This document shows positions 11,428 to 19,857 of a stretch of 64,000 nucleotides of DNA, piece after piece. This DNA is from Amycolatopsis sp. NBC_01480 (lineage in GTDB: Bacteria; Actinomycetota; Actinomycetes; Mycobacteriales; Pseudonocardiaceae), in contig NZ_CP109442.1 in assembly GCF_036227205.1 (NCBI RefSeq), positions 6,262,001-6,326,000 of the forward strand, written 5' to 3'. A program made the translations under genes and the position numbers. The notes below the pieces were generated by a model. The model was given only the letters and a program-made list of their open reading frames with translations. It had not been told where the DNA came from and ran no database searches. Every line of letters begins with the position of its first letter. The first letter of the stretch is position 1.

Positions 11428-12931
11428 CGTTTTCCTCCCGCAGCACTCGTTTCAAAACCTTGCCCGCCGGGTTCCGCGGCAGCTCCGCCCGGAGCGCCAC
11501 CGAACGCGGCAGCTTGTAGTTCGCCAGGCTCTCCCGGCAGTGCGCCAGCAGATCCTCTGTGGACGGACGACGTCCCGGCCTCGGCACCACGTACGCACGG
11601 CCGACCTCGCCCAACCGCGCGTCCGGCACACCGACAACCGCCGACTCCGCGACGTCCGGGTGCCACGCCAGCACCTGCTCCACCTCGGCGGGGTAGACGT
11701 TGAACCCGCCGCAGACGTACATGTCCTTCAGCCGGTCCGTGATCCGCAGGTAGCCGCGCGGGTCCAACTCGCCGACGTCGCCGGTGTGCAGCCAGCCGTC
11801 CGGGTCGATCGCCGACGCGGTGGCGTCCGGGTCGTCGAGGTAGCCCAGCATCACGTTCGGGCCGCGCAGCAGTACTTCGTCGCGGTCGCCAAGGCGTACT
11901 TCGAAACCCGCCGTCGCGCGGCCGGCGAAGCGCGCCACCACGTCGGGCGGGTCTTCGGGGCGGCTCATCGTCGCGACCACGGCCTCGGTCAGCCCGTACG
12001 CGGTCAGCACGGTCTCGAAGCCCAGCTCGGCGCGCATCCGCTCGACGAGCGCGACCGGCACCGTCGCCGCGCCCGTGACGGCCAGGCGCAGGCTCGACAG
12101 GTCCGCGGCCGCGCGCTCCGGCGTGTCCAGCAGCACCTGGTAGATCGTCGGCGCGCCGGGCAGCACGCTGATCCGCTCGTCCTGGATCAGCCGCAGCGTC
12201 TCGCGGGCTTCGAACACGCGTTGCGGCAGGATCGTCGCACCGGTCAGCACCGCGGCCAGAATCCCGGCCTTGTAACCGAAACTGTGGAAAAACGGGTTCA
12301 CCACGAGATACCGGTCGCGCTCGGCCAGCTCGCCGCACGAGGCCCACGCCGCCGCGACGCCGAGCGCCTGCCGGTGCGAACTCATCGCTCCCTTGCTGCG
12401 GCCCGTGGTGCCCGAGGTGAACAGGATGTCGCTGACGTCGTCCGGGCTGACCGTCGCGGTGAAGTCGTCGGGAAAGCCCTCCAGCGCGGACCATTCCGTG
12501 ACACCCGGAACCGGCTCCTCGGGACCTTCCACCGGCACCCGGAGCACCGTCGGCGGCAGCGAGCCGAGGGCGGAAAGCCGGTCGGCGCCGAGGAAACGGC
12601 CGGTGATCACCAACGCCGACACGCCCGCCCGGGTGAGGATGTCCTGCGTTTCACGCGCGGTGAACCGGGTGCTGACCGGCACCAGCGTCGCGCCCGCGTA
12701 CAGCGCGCCGAGGCCGGCGACCACCCAGTGCCAGGTGTTGGGGGAGTTGACCGCGACCCGCGCGCCGGGCCGGATGCCTTGTGCCGCCAGGAAGTTCGCG
12801 CACTGGCGGACCCGGCTGCGCAACTGGGCCCAGGTCAGCCGCACGGCACCGTCCACCACGGCTTCACCCGTGGGGTACCGGTCCGCGACCGCGTCCAGCG
12901 CCGCCGGGACGGTCGGCTCGGACAGCGGCAT
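11420..12931 (-). CDS. fadD3: HIP-CoA ligase FadD3
   Basis: The 503-residue AMP-forming acyl-CoA synthetase has the P-loop-like motif LFTSGTTGRSKGAM, A5 motif LTAYGLTEA, A7 GWLHTGDVGELD, the hinge ITDRLKDMYVCGGFNVYPAEVE and the C-terminal Lys in NPAGKVLKR. FadD3 activates 3aalpha-H-4alpha(3'-propanoate)-7abeta-methylhexahydro-1,5-indanedione (HIP), the entry step of C/D-ring breakdown. The ATG at 12931 has GGGAGG seven bases upstream. A further ATG at 12949 lies inside the KstR2 box and is rejected. Gene order with fadE31-33 and divergent fadE30 supports the assignment. Confidence 0.9.
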   Translation of the reverse strand: MPLSEPTVPAALDAVADRYPTGEAVVDGAVRLTWAQLRSRVRQCANFLAAQGIRPGARVAVNSPNTWHWVVAGLGALYAGATLVPVSTRFTARETQDILTRAGVSALVITGRFLGADRLSALGSLPPTVLRVPVEGPEEPVPGVTEWSALEGFPDDFTATVSPDDVSDILFTSGTTGRSKGAMSSHRQALGVAAAWASCGELAERDRYLVVNPFFHSFGYKAGILAAVLTGATILPQRVFEARETLRLIQDERISVLPGAPTIYQVLLDTPERAAADLSSLRLAVTGAATVPVALVERMRAELGFETVLTAYGLTEAVVATMSRPEDPPDVVARFAGRATAGFEVRLGDRDEVLLRGPNVMLGYLDDPDATASAIDPDGWLHTGDVGELDPRGYLRITDRLKDMYVCGGFNVYPAEVEQVLAWHPDVAESAVVGVPDARLGEVGRAYVVPRPGRRPSTEDLLAHCRESLANYKLPRSVALRAELPRNPAGKVLKRVLREENDG

Positions 12932-12944
12932 CGCAAACCTCCCT

Positions 12945-12958
12945 AGCAAGTGCTTGGT
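12945..12958. promoter_or_regulatory. KstR2 operator between fadD3 and fadE30
   Basis: AGCAAGTGCTTGGT matches the KstR2 palindrome AnCAAGnnCTTGnT at every conserved position. It lies 13 bases before fadD3 and 42 before fadE30, so one repressor site can control both divergent operons. HIP-CoA is the known KstR2 inducer. Confidence 0.9.
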
Positions 12959-12999
12959 AGGGTAACCTACCGACGAGCCCCGAGGCCAGAGGAGGACCG

Positions 13000-14133
13000 A
13001 TGGACGAACCCAGCGCCGACTTTCGCACTGAAGTCCGGGCCTGGCTGGCCGAGCACCTCGACCCGGCGCTCAAGGGCCTGGGCGGGCCGGGCCGCGAGCA
13101 CGAGGCGTTCGAGGAACGCCGGGCGTGGGAGCGAAAGCTGGGCGCCGCCGGCTGGAACGGCATCGGCTGGCCCGAGCGGCACGGCGGCCGCGGCGCGACG
13201 CTCGACGAACAGGTCGTCTTCCACGAGGAGTACGCCCGCGCCGACGCCCCCGCGCGCGTCAGCCACCTCGGCCAGGAGCTGCTCGGCCCCACCCTCATCG
13301 CGTTCGGCAGTGAGGCGCAGCAACGCCGGTTCCTGCCGAAGATCCTCGCCGTCGAGGAGCTGTGGTGCCAGGGCTACTCCGAGCCGGGTGCGGGCTCGGA
13401 CCTCGCGGCGGTGTCGACCTCGGCCCGTCAAGAGGGCGACGAGTGGGTGGTCACCGGGCAGAAGGTGTGGACCTCGCTCGCGCACGTCGCCGACTGGTGT
13501 TTTGTGCTGGCCCGCACCGAGCCCGGCTCGAAGCGCCACCACGGCCTCAGCTTCCTGCTCGTGCCGATGCGCCAGGACGGCGTCGACGTCCGGCCGATCC
13601 GGCAGCTCACCGGCACCGCCGAGTTCAACGAGGTCTTCTTCGACCGTGCCCGCACGGCCGAGGTGGTCGGCGAGCCCGGCGACGGCTGGCGGGTCGCGAT
13701 GGGGCTGCTCGGCTTCGAACGCGGGGTGGCCACGCTCGGCCAGCAGATCGGCTTCCGCCGTGAGCTGGAAGCGCTGTGCCGGCTCGCTGAGGAAAACGGC
13801 GCGGCGGAAGACCCGCACATCGCCGAACAGCTGAACCGCGCGTGGGTCGGGCTGGAAGTGCTGCGCGCGCACGCCGTCCGCACGCTCGGCGACAGCGGAC
13901 CCGGCGCGGCCAGTGTGGTCAAGCTCGTCTGGGCGGGCTGGCATCGGAGGCTGGGCGAACTGGCCATGCTGGTGCGCGGAGCCTCTGGCCTCGTCGCGCC
14001 GGACGGCTTCGACGCGTGGCAACGGCTTTTCCTGTTCTCGCGAGCCGACACGATCTACGGCGGCTCCGACGAGATCCAGCGCAACGTCATCGCCGAGCGG
14101 GTGCTCGGCCTGCCGAGGGAGGCCCGTCCGTGA
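13000..14133 (+). CDS. fadE30: acyl-CoA dehydrogenase FadE30
   Basis: The 377-residue acyl-CoA dehydrogenase includes QGYSEPGAGSDLAAV, VTGQKVWTSLAHVADWCF, the GFERGVATLGQQIGF helix and the IYGGSDEIQRNVIAERVLGLP ending. In mycobacteria FadE30 oxidises HIP-CoA after FadD3. The gene is divergent from fadD3 across the KstR2 box, and the ATG has AGAGGAGG upstream. It is followed by the SDR gene with a GTGA overlap, matching the conserved fadE30-SDR-kstR2-fadA6 order. Confidence 0.9.
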   Translation: MDEPSADFRTEVRAWLAEHLDPALKGLGGPGREHEAFEERRAWERKLGAAGWNGIGWPERHGGRGATLDEQVVFHEEYARADAPARVSHLGQELLGPTLIAFGSEAQQRRFLPKILAVEELWCQGYSEPGAGSDLAAVSTSARQEGDEWVVTGQKVWTSLAHVADWCFVLARTEPGSKRHHGLSFLLVPMRQDGVDVRPIRQLTGTAEFNEVFFDRARTAEVVGEPGDGWRVAMGLLGFERGVATLGQQIGFRRELEALCRLAEENGAAEDPHIAEQLNRAWVGLEVLRAHAVRTLGDSGPGAASVVKLVWAGWHRRLGELAMLVRGASGLVAPDGFDAWQRLFLFSRADTIYGGSDEIQRNVIAERVLGLPREARP

Positions 14134-14900
14134 TCAGTGTCGGAAAGTACCCCGAGGGCGCGAACCTGTTGCGGGACAAGGTCGTGGTGGTCACCGCGGC
14201 CGCCGGGACGGGCATCGGGTCGGCCGCCGCGAAGCGGTGCCTGGAGGAGGGCGCGCGGGTGGTCGTCAGCGATCGGCACGAGCGGCGCCTGCGGGAAACG
14301 GCCGAAGAGCTGGGCGGTGAGGTCCACGCGGTCCCGTGCGACGTCACCCAGGAGGAAGACGTCCAGCACCTGGTCGACAGCACGGTCGAGCACTTCGGCC
14401 GGCTCGACGTGCTGATCAACAACGCCGGCCTCGGCGGCACCTGCTCGCTGCTGGAGATGTCAGACGAGGAGTGGTCGCGGGTCCTCGACGTCACCTTGAA
14501 CGGCACCTTCCGCGCCACCCGCGCCGCGCTGCGCCGGTTCGCCGAGCAGGGGACCGGCGGCGCGATCGTCAACAACGCGTCCGTGCTCGGCTGGCGCGCG
14601 CAGGCCGGGCAGGCGCACTACGCGGCGGCCAAGGCCGGGGTGATGGCGCTGACCCGGTGCGCCGCGGTGGACGCCGCGCCGTACGACGTGCGGGTCAACG
14701 CCGTGGCGCCGAGCCTGGCGATGCACCCGTTCCTGGCCAAGGTGACCAGCGACGAGGTGCTGGCCGAGCTGACCGCGCGCGAGGTGTCGGGGAGGGCGGC
14801 GAAGCCGTGGGAGGTGGCGAATGTGATGGTGTTCCTCGCCAGTGAGTACGCCTCGTACCTCACCGGCGAGGTCGTGTCCGTGAGTGCCCAGCATGCGTGA
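14130..14900 (+). CDS. short-chain dehydrogenase (Rv3559c-type, HIP pathway)
   Basis: This 256-residue classical SDR has the cofactor loop TAAAGTGIGSAAAKR, NNAG (INNAGLGG), catalytic Ser in NNASVLGW and YAAAK with Tyr/Lys. The usual TGxxxGIG first motif is slightly altered (AAAGTGIG). By position between fadE30 and kstR2 it corresponds to the SDR of the mycobacterial HIP cluster, where it is expected to oxidise a hydroxy group of a HIP-derived CoA ester. The GTG start overlaps the fadE30 stop. Confidence 0.85.
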   Translation: MISVGKYPEGANLLRDKVVVVTAAAGTGIGSAAAKRCLEEGARVVVSDRHERRLRETAEELGGEVHAVPCDVTQEEDVQHLVDSTVEHFGRLDVLINNAGLGGTCSLLEMSDEEWSRVLDVTLNGTFRATRAALRRFAEQGTGGAIVNNASVLGWRAQAGQAHYAAAKAGVMALTRCAAVDAAPYDVRVNAVAPSLAMHPFLAKVTSDEVLAELTAREVSGRAAKPWEVANVMVFLASEYASYLTGEVVSVSAQHA

Positions 14901-15543
14901 GGTCGCCTCAGTGAGCCCAGTCGTGAAAAACGCCCCCGGATCCCGGCGCGCCGAGCTGCTGGCGCTCGCCGCGCGGTTGTTCGCCGACCGCGGTTACGTG
15001 TCCACGACCGTCCGCGACATCGCCGACGCCGCCGGCATCCTGTCCGGCAGCCTCTACCACCACTTCGACTCGAAGGAGTCGATGGCCGACGAGATCCTCA
15101 CCGGCTTCCTGGACGAGCTTTTCGGCGCGTACGGCGAAATCGTCGGGCGGGGCCTGCCGCCGCGCGAGACGCTGGAGGCGGTGGTGGTCGCCTCGTTCGA
15201 GTCCATCCACCGGCGCCCGGCCGAGGTGGCGATCTACCAGAGCGAGGCCAAGCACCTGATGGCGCTGCCGCGCTTCGCCTACCTGAACGACCGCAACGCC
15301 GAGTTCCGCAAGCTGTGGAACGGGATCCTCACCGACGGGGTCGCGGGCGGGGTGTTCCGGCCGGACCTCGACGTCGAGCTGGTCTACCGGTTCATCCGCG
15401 ACACGGTGTGGGTCGCGGTCCGCTGGTACAACCCGGACGGCGCGCTGTCCGCGCACGACGTCGCCGAGCAGTACCTCGGCATCCTGCTGGAGGGTATCGC
15501 CGTCCCCGCAGGCGCCGCGAAGAAACGGAGGAGCCGTGGCTGA
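14893..15543 (+). CDS. kstR2: TetR-family repressor KstR2
   Basis: The 216-residue TetR regulator has an N-terminal helix-turn-helix (LFADRGYVSTTVRDIADAAGILSGSLYHHFDSKESM) characteristic of KstR2, and an all-helical ligand domain that binds HIP-CoA in the family. ATG 14893 overlaps the SDR stop. A GTG at 14884 and one at 14911 are alternatives. It is embedded in the operon it should repress through the box at 12945, giving autoregulation. The downstream degenerate box at 36609 is another likely target. Confidence 0.9.
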   Translation: MREVASVSPVVKNAPGSRRAELLALAARLFADRGYVSTTVRDIADAAGILSGSLYHHFDSKESMADEILTGFLDELFGAYGEIVGRGLPPRETLEAVVVASFESIHRRPAEVAIYQSEAKHLMALPRFAYLNDRNAEFRKLWNGILTDGVAGGVFRPDLDVELVYRFIRDTVWVAVRWYNPDGALSAHDVAEQYLGILLEGIAVPAGAAKKRRSRG

Positions 15544-16687
15544 GGCCTTTGTGCTGGACGCCGTCCGAACCCCCGTCGGCCGCCGCGGCGGCGCGCTCGG
15601 CGGGGTGCACCCGGCGGACCTGGGCGCGCACGTGATCCGCGCGGTCGTCGAGCGCGCGGGCGTGGACCCGGCGCTGGTGGACGACGTGATCCTCGGCTGT
15701 GTCGACACGCTCGGCCCGCAGTCGGGCAACCTCGCGCGCACCGCGTGGCTCGCCGCCGGGTTCCCGAACCACGTGCCGGGCGTGACCGTGGACCGTCAGT
15801 GCGGCTCCAGCCAGCAGGCCGTGCACTTCGCCGCGCAGGCCGTGCTCAGCGACACGGCGGACCTGGTGCTGGCCGGCGGAGTGCAGAACATGACGGCGAT
15901 CCCGATCAGCGCGGCGATGCTGGCCGGGCGCGAGTACGGCTTCCCCGACCCGTTTTCCGGCTCGAAGGGCTGGCAGGAGCGCTACGGCGGGGTGGAGGTC
16001 TCGCAGTTCAAGAGCGCGGACATGATCGCCGCGCACTGGGACATCTCACGCGCCGCGATGGAGGAGTTCGCGCTGCGCAGCCATAAGCGCGCGCTGGACG
16101 CCATCGCCCACGGCCGTTTCGACGCCGAAATCGCGCCGTTCGGCGAATTCCGCACCGACGAGGGACCGCGGCCCGACACCAGCCTGGAGCGGATGGCCGC
16201 GCTGAAGCCGTTGAGCGAGGGCTCGCGGCTCACCGCGGCGGTCGCGAGCCAGATCTCCGACGGCGCCAGCGCGACCCTGCTCGCGTCCGAGGCCTTCGTG
16301 AAAGAGCACGGGCTCAAGCCGCGCGCTCGGATCCACCACCTGTCCGTGCGCGCCGCCGATCCCGTGTGGATGCTCACCGGCCCGATCCCCGCGACCGCGC
16401 ACGCGTTGCGCAAGACCGGGCTGACGATCGGTGACATCGACCTGTTCGAGGTCAACGAGGCGTTCGCGAGTGTGGTGCTCGCCTGGCTCGACGAGACCGG
16501 CGCGGACCCGGAGCGGGTGAACGTCAACGGCGGCGGGATCGCGCTCGGCCACCCCATCGGCGCGTCCGGCACGAAGCTGTTCGCCACGCTGCTGCACGAG
16601 CTGGAACGGCGCGGCGGCCGGTACGGCCTGCAGACCATGTGCGAGGGCGGCGGCACCGCGAACGTCACGATCATCGAGCGGCTCTGA
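15536..16687 (+). CDS. fadA6: thiolase FadA6
   Basis: The 383-residue thiolase has the nucleophile Cys in VDRQCGSSQQA, His in GIALGHPIGASGTK and the second Cys in TMCEGGGTANV, plus the VNEAFAS motif. FadA6 is the thiolase of the KstR2 regulon that releases acetyl-CoA late in HIP catabolism. The GTG start (VAEAFVLDAVRTP) overlaps the kstR2 stop by eight bases. It is the last gene of the fadE30 operon; two strong hairpins follow. Confidence 0.9.
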   Translation: MAEAFVLDAVRTPVGRRGGALGGVHPADLGAHVIRAVVERAGVDPALVDDVILGCVDTLGPQSGNLARTAWLAAGFPNHVPGVTVDRQCGSSQQAVHFAAQAVLSDTADLVLAGGVQNMTAIPISAAMLAGREYGFPDPFSGSKGWQERYGGVEVSQFKSADMIAAHWDISRAAMEEFALRSHKRALDAIAHGRFDAEIAPFGEFRTDEGPRPDTSLERMAALKPLSEGSRLTAAVASQISDGASATLLASEAFVKEHGLKPRARIHHLSVRAADPVWMLTGPIPATAHALRKTGLTIGDIDLFEVNEAFASVVLAWLDETGADPERVNVNGGGIALGHPIGASGTKLFATLLHELERRGGRYGLQTMCEGGGTANVTIIERL

Positions 16688-16708
16688 CCACGAGCGAGGA
16701 CTCCCTGA

Positions 16709-16763
16709 TGCTCTGAAGGCCACCTTGAGGGCATCTACGTCTCTCATGGTGGCCTTCAGAGCA
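16709..16763. terminator. bidirectional hairpin 1 (TCTGAAGGCCACC element)
   Basis: Perfect 16-bp arms TGCTCTGAAGGCCACC and GGTGGCCTTCAGAGCA are separated by 23 bases, and the stem can extend further inward with two mismatches. It lies between convergent fadA6 and the ferredoxin reductase gene, so it probably terminates both. Confidence 0.8.
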
Positions 16764-16771
16764 CAGCTGGG

Positions 16772-16814
16772 CCGGTCACCACACCGCCAGCCGCGAGGGC
16801 GGTGTGGTGACCGG
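16772..16814. terminator. bidirectional hairpin 2
   Basis: Perfect 17-bp arms CCGGTCACCACACCGCC and GGCGGTGTGGTGACCGG flank a 9-base loop, eight bases after hairpin 1. This is an unusually stable second stem between the same two convergent genes. Confidence 0.8.
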
Positions 16815-16853
16815 GGTGGGGGCGTGGCCGCCGCGCGCGGCCTCGCCCCGGAT

Positions 16854-18260
16854 TCAGCCCACCGGCTCGGACCAGGACGGCATCGATCCGGTGGGCGCGT
16901 CGGCGGCGAACTGGCTCTCGAACTGGGCCTCGAACTCGGCCGTGCCGATGCGCGGGCCGTCCAGCGAGCTGTGTTCCAGGCCCGGGTTGAACGACAGCTC
17001 GAACTCGGTCTCGAACCCACCGTCGAACCCGCTGTCGAAGCCATTGCCGAAACCACCGTCGAACCCGCGCTCGTCGATCGCGGTGTAGGTGTACTCGGGC
17101 ACTGGCAGACGCCGCTCGAGCTCGGCGGTCCAGTGGAGCATCGCGCGCGGCTTGTCCCAGCCGCAGATGCCCACGAGTTCGCCGCCGCGCAGGTATCCCG
17201 TGATGCCGCCGGCCAACGGGACAGTGTCGTCGCCGAGCGCGGGCAGGCCCGCCGTCTGCAAGCGCACGTCGTACAGCGAGGACCAGGCCCGTGGCAGTGG
17301 CGTGAACGGTTCGGCCGAAGACCGGCCCGCCAGCAGGTTTTCCGCCGCCGCGCGCGCCGACTCCACCGCGTTGATCCAGTGCTCGACGCGGCGGGGAACC
17401 TCGTCGAAGCGCAGGTTCGGCCAGCGCGCGAGGTCCCCGGCGACCACGACGTCGGCCGCGCCCTCGGCGAACAGCGCCGGATCGCACAGCACGCCGTCGG
17501 AGGTGTCGAGGCCGGAGCCGCGCAGGTAGTCGACGGCCGGGACGCTGCCGATCGCCAGCACCACCACACTCGCCACGAGCAGCTTGTTGTTCGTCAGGTG
17601 CAGCCCGACCGCGTCCTTGGTGCTGATCCAGTGGCGCACCTCGGTTTTCATCGAAAGCCGCGCGCGGTGCTGCCGGTGCAGGTCCGCCACGCCGCTCGAG
17701 ATGCGTTCGCCGAAGCGGTGCAACGGCGCGCTGCTGTCGCTGACCAACGTCACGTCACGGCCGAGGTGCCGCATGCTCGCGGTGAACTCACAGCCGATCA
17801 GGCCGCTGCCGATGACCACCGCGGGCTTGCTGCTCGCGTCCAGGCAGCGGCGCACGGCGATCGAGTCGTCGATCGTGCGCAGCACCCGCACCCGCGGGTC
17901 GTGGCGCGGCGAGCCGGGCAGGTGCCGCGGCACGACGCCGGTGGCCAGGATCAGCCCGTCGTACCAGAGCGGCTCGCCGCCGGGCAGGTGCACGACCCGC
18001 TCGACGGTGTCGAGCCAGGTGGCCCGGGTGCCGAGCCGCCAGTGCACGTCCAGGTCGCGGTAGGCGCGCAACGACACGTCGTTCGGCCGCACCGCGCCGG
18101 TCACCAGCTGCTTCGAGACCATCGGCCGGTGGTACGGGCGGCGGGGCTCGTCGCCCACCAGCACGATCTCGCCGTCGAAGCCGATTTCCCGCAGCCGTTC
18201 CGCGGAGCGCAGGCCGGCCACACCCGCCCCGGCGATGACGATCCGGTCGCCGTCAGCCAT
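16854..18260 (-). CDS. NAD(P)H:ferredoxin reductase with Phe-repeat tail
   Basis: The 468-residue FAD/NAD(P) oxidoreductase is of the BphA4/putidaredoxin-reductase type. The FAD-binding GAGVAG is near residue 10, the NAD(P)-binding GSGLIG near 150, the second FAD motif is VVVAGDLARWPN, and a C-terminal reductase domain ends near LHWTAELERR. It should pass electrons from NAD(P)H to the adjacent ferredoxin. Residues ~397-453 form an odd low-complexity tail with Phe every fourth residue (GFDG, GFGN, GFDS, GFDG, GFET, EFEL, SFNP, later EFEA, QFES, QFAA), encoded by a 12-bp DNA repeat. The ATG overlaps the ferredoxin stop. It is the last gene of a five-gene overlapping operon. Confidence 0.85.
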   Translation of the reverse strand: MADGDRIVIAGAGVAGLRSAERLREIGFDGEIVLVGDEPRRPYHRPMVSKQLVTGAVRPNDVSLRAYRDLDVHWRLGTRATWLDTVERVVHLPGGEPLWYDGLILATGVVPRHLPGSPRHDPRVRVLRTIDDSIAVRRCLDASSKPAVVIGSGLIGCEFTASMRHLGRDVTLVSDSSAPLHRFGERISSGVADLHRQHRARLSMKTEVRHWISTKDAVGLHLTNNKLLVASVVVLAIGSVPAVDYLRGSGLDTSDGVLCDPALFAEGAADVVVAGDLARWPNLRFDEVPRRVEHWINAVESARAAAENLLAGRSSAEPFTPLPRAWSSLYDVRLQTAGLPALGDDTVPLAGGITGYLRGGELVGICGWDKPRAMLHWTAELERRLPVPEYTYTAIDERGFDGGFGNGFDSGFDGGFETEFELSFNPGLEHSSLDGPRIGTAEFEAQFESQFAADAPTGSMPSWSEPVG

Positions 18261-18477
18261 CGAAATCCCCTCTCAGTACGACCGCCTGGGCCGGGCAGAC
18301 CCGGGCGGCGGCGATCGCCTGGTCCAGGTCGTCCGCGCCGAGCAGGCGCTTGCGGAAGTGGAGCCGGCCGTCCTGGCCGAGCTCGAAGAGCCGGGGCGCG
18401 TCGGCCGCGCAGAACCCGTACAGCTCACAACGGTCGTGGTCGACGGTGACCCGGGGCGTGCTTCCGGGGCGCTTCAC
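18253..18477 (-). CDS. 3Fe-4S ferredoxin
   Basis: The 74-residue ferredoxin has three cysteines only (RCELYGFC ... RVCPAQA) in the arrangement of the [3Fe-4S] ferredoxins that serve actinobacterial P450s. The GTG start (VKRPGS) overlaps the stop of the upstream membrane-protein gene as GTGA, and its own stop overlaps the reductase start. The partner oxidoreductase is next door. The final acceptor could be the membrane protein of this operon or P450s such as CYP125 elsewhere in the window (inference). Confidence 0.88.
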   Translation of the reverse strand: MKRPGSTPRVTVDHDRCELYGFCAADAPRLFELGQDGRLHFRKRLLGADDLDQAIAAARVCPAQAVVLRGDFDG

Positions 18478-19082
18478 GCGACCTGCTCCTCGACGAGGCC
18501 GATCCGCTCCAGCGTCCGCGGCGGCAGGAACCGGAGCAGGGCCAGGGTGAGGGCGGGCACCGCCAGCGTGATGCCGCCGAGCCAGACGACCGACAGGTGC
18601 CCGTTCGCGACCGCGCCGAAGAACGCGTGCAGCGCGGTCAGCGCGACGGCCGGGTACGCGAGCCGGTGCAGCCACAGCCAGCGGCGGTAGGAGGTCCACC
18701 GCCGGACGCACGCGGTGAGCGCGATGGCCAGCATCAGCTCCAGCCCGACGATCCCGAACGTGTGCCGGGCGAGCGTGCCCGGCATGAACGGGATGCTCAG
18801 GTACGCCAGGGAAAACGGGTTCACGGTCAGGTACAGGAAGGTCAGCGCGTGCAGCGTGCCGAACGCCAGGGTCAGCGTGGCGAGCACCATGTGCCCGCTG
18901 CGCAGGGCTTTGCGGCCGGTGACCGAGCGCACCCAGCCGGTGGCGGTGAGCACGCCCCAGCTGAGCGTGAGGCACATGAACGCGTACGAGAGCCGGGCGG
19001 AAAGGGCGGTGACGCCCCGGGCGGCGGTGTCGGTGCTCTGCTGCGCGAGGGTGGTCACCGCCTGGTGGAGGGCGTCAACCAT
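18474..19082 (-). CDS. ferric reductase-like transmembrane protein
   Basis: The 202-residue protein has about five to six hydrophobic segments. Histidines sit in membrane positions typical of ferric-reductase/cytochrome b-like haem proteins (GHMVLATLTLAFGTLHALTF, RRWLWLHRLAYPAVALTALHAFFG). The LWLHRLAYP motif is characteristic of the MsrQ/Fre family. No FAD or NAD domain is fused, so electrons must come from a separate protein, plausibly the downstream ferredoxin and reductase. The start overlaps the stop of the DUF4142 gene by eight bases. Confidence 0.8.
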   Translation of the reverse strand: MVDALHQAVTTLAQQSTDTAARGVTALSARLSYAFMCLTLSWGVLTATGWVRSVTGRKALRSGHMVLATLTLAFGTLHALTFLYLTVNPFSLAYLSIPFMPGTLARHTFGIVGLELMLAIALTACVRRWTSYRRWLWLHRLAYPAVALTALHAFFGAVANGHLSVVWLGGITLAVPALTLALLRFLPPRTLERIGLVEEQVA

Positions 19083-19857
19083 GGCTTTCTCCTGATTTCG
19101 GGCGAAGCCGGCGGCCGGACTTCACGTAGCGCACCCCGAACGTCGTGGCGCCGCCGAGCAGCAGGGCCACGACCGCGGCGGTGAGGATGTCCGTGGTGCG
19201 CAGGTCGAGCGCGGCGCCCGCGGGGGCCGCGGTGGTGGACCCGGACGACTGCGGCAGCGCGGAGTAGTCGACGAGCCCGGTGCTCTCGAGCAGCGTCATG
19301 TGCCGCAGCACGGCCTGGTTGGCGACGGTGGCGTAGTTCCGGATCTCCGGGTTTCGCGTGCCGGCGCGGACCGACGCGATGATGGCGAACACCTGGCCGT
19401 GCGCCGCGCGCAGCCGGTTGGCGAAGATGCGGTCGAAATCTTGTGGCGTGGCCGCGGTCTGCAGCTCCTTGAGCCAGCCCTGTTGCTCGGCCGAAGGCTC
19501 GTCGGGCAGCGCGACGCCGAGCTTGGCGGCCAGCTGCCGGGTCAGCACGTCGATCCGGCCGTGGTCGACCATCAGCGCCTCGCCGACCGCTTTCACCTGG
19601 GGGCCGGCGCCGCGGGTCTCGGCCCACCGGCCGGCCGGCATCTCCCAGAGCCCGGCCTGGCGCACCTTCGTGAGCAGCAGCTGGTCACCCGCGTCGACCC
19701 CGGGTGGGGTGCTTTGGGCGAACGCGGGCGCAGGCCACAAGAGCGCGAGCACGCCGAACGCGATGAGCAGCACGCGAGCGAGGCGGGCGGGTCGGGCAGG
19801 TCGGGTCGGGGGCGGGCTGGTGGCCGGATCGGGGGATGGGTCAGATCCGGAAGGCAT
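19075..19857 (-). CDS. DUF4142 secreted or membrane-anchored protein
   Basis: The 260-residue protein has an N-terminal membrane/signal segment (LARVLLIAFGVLALLWPAPAFA), a helical DUF4142 domain (~residues 50-190: DQLLLTKVRQAGLWE, ALMVDHGRIDVLTRQLAAKLG) and a C-terminal transmembrane helix (TDILTAAVVALLLGGATTFGV) with a basic cytoplasmic tail. DUF4142 domains resemble ferritin-like four-helix bundles, but no metal-binding set is obvious. The function is unknown. It overlaps both neighbours, so it is made together with the lipoprotein and the membrane haem protein. Confidence 0.8.
   Translation of the reverse strand: MPSGSDPSPDPATSPPPTRPARPARLARVLLIAFGVLALLWPAPAFAQSTPPGVDAGDQLLLTKVRQAGLWEMPAGRWAETRGAGPQVKAVGEALMVDHGRIDVLTRQLAAKLGVALPDEPSAEQQGWLKELQTAATPQDFDRIFANRLRAAHGQVFAIIASVRAGTRNPEIRNYATVANQAVLRHMTLLESTGLVDYSALPQSSGSTTAAPAGAALDLRTTDILTAAVVALLLGGATTFGVRYVKSGRRLRPKSGESHG

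Noticed and set aside
11420..12949. fadD3 start at ATG 12949
   Set aside because: That ATG lies inside the KstR2 box and has no ribosome binding site, whereas ATG 12931 has GGGAGG at good spacing.
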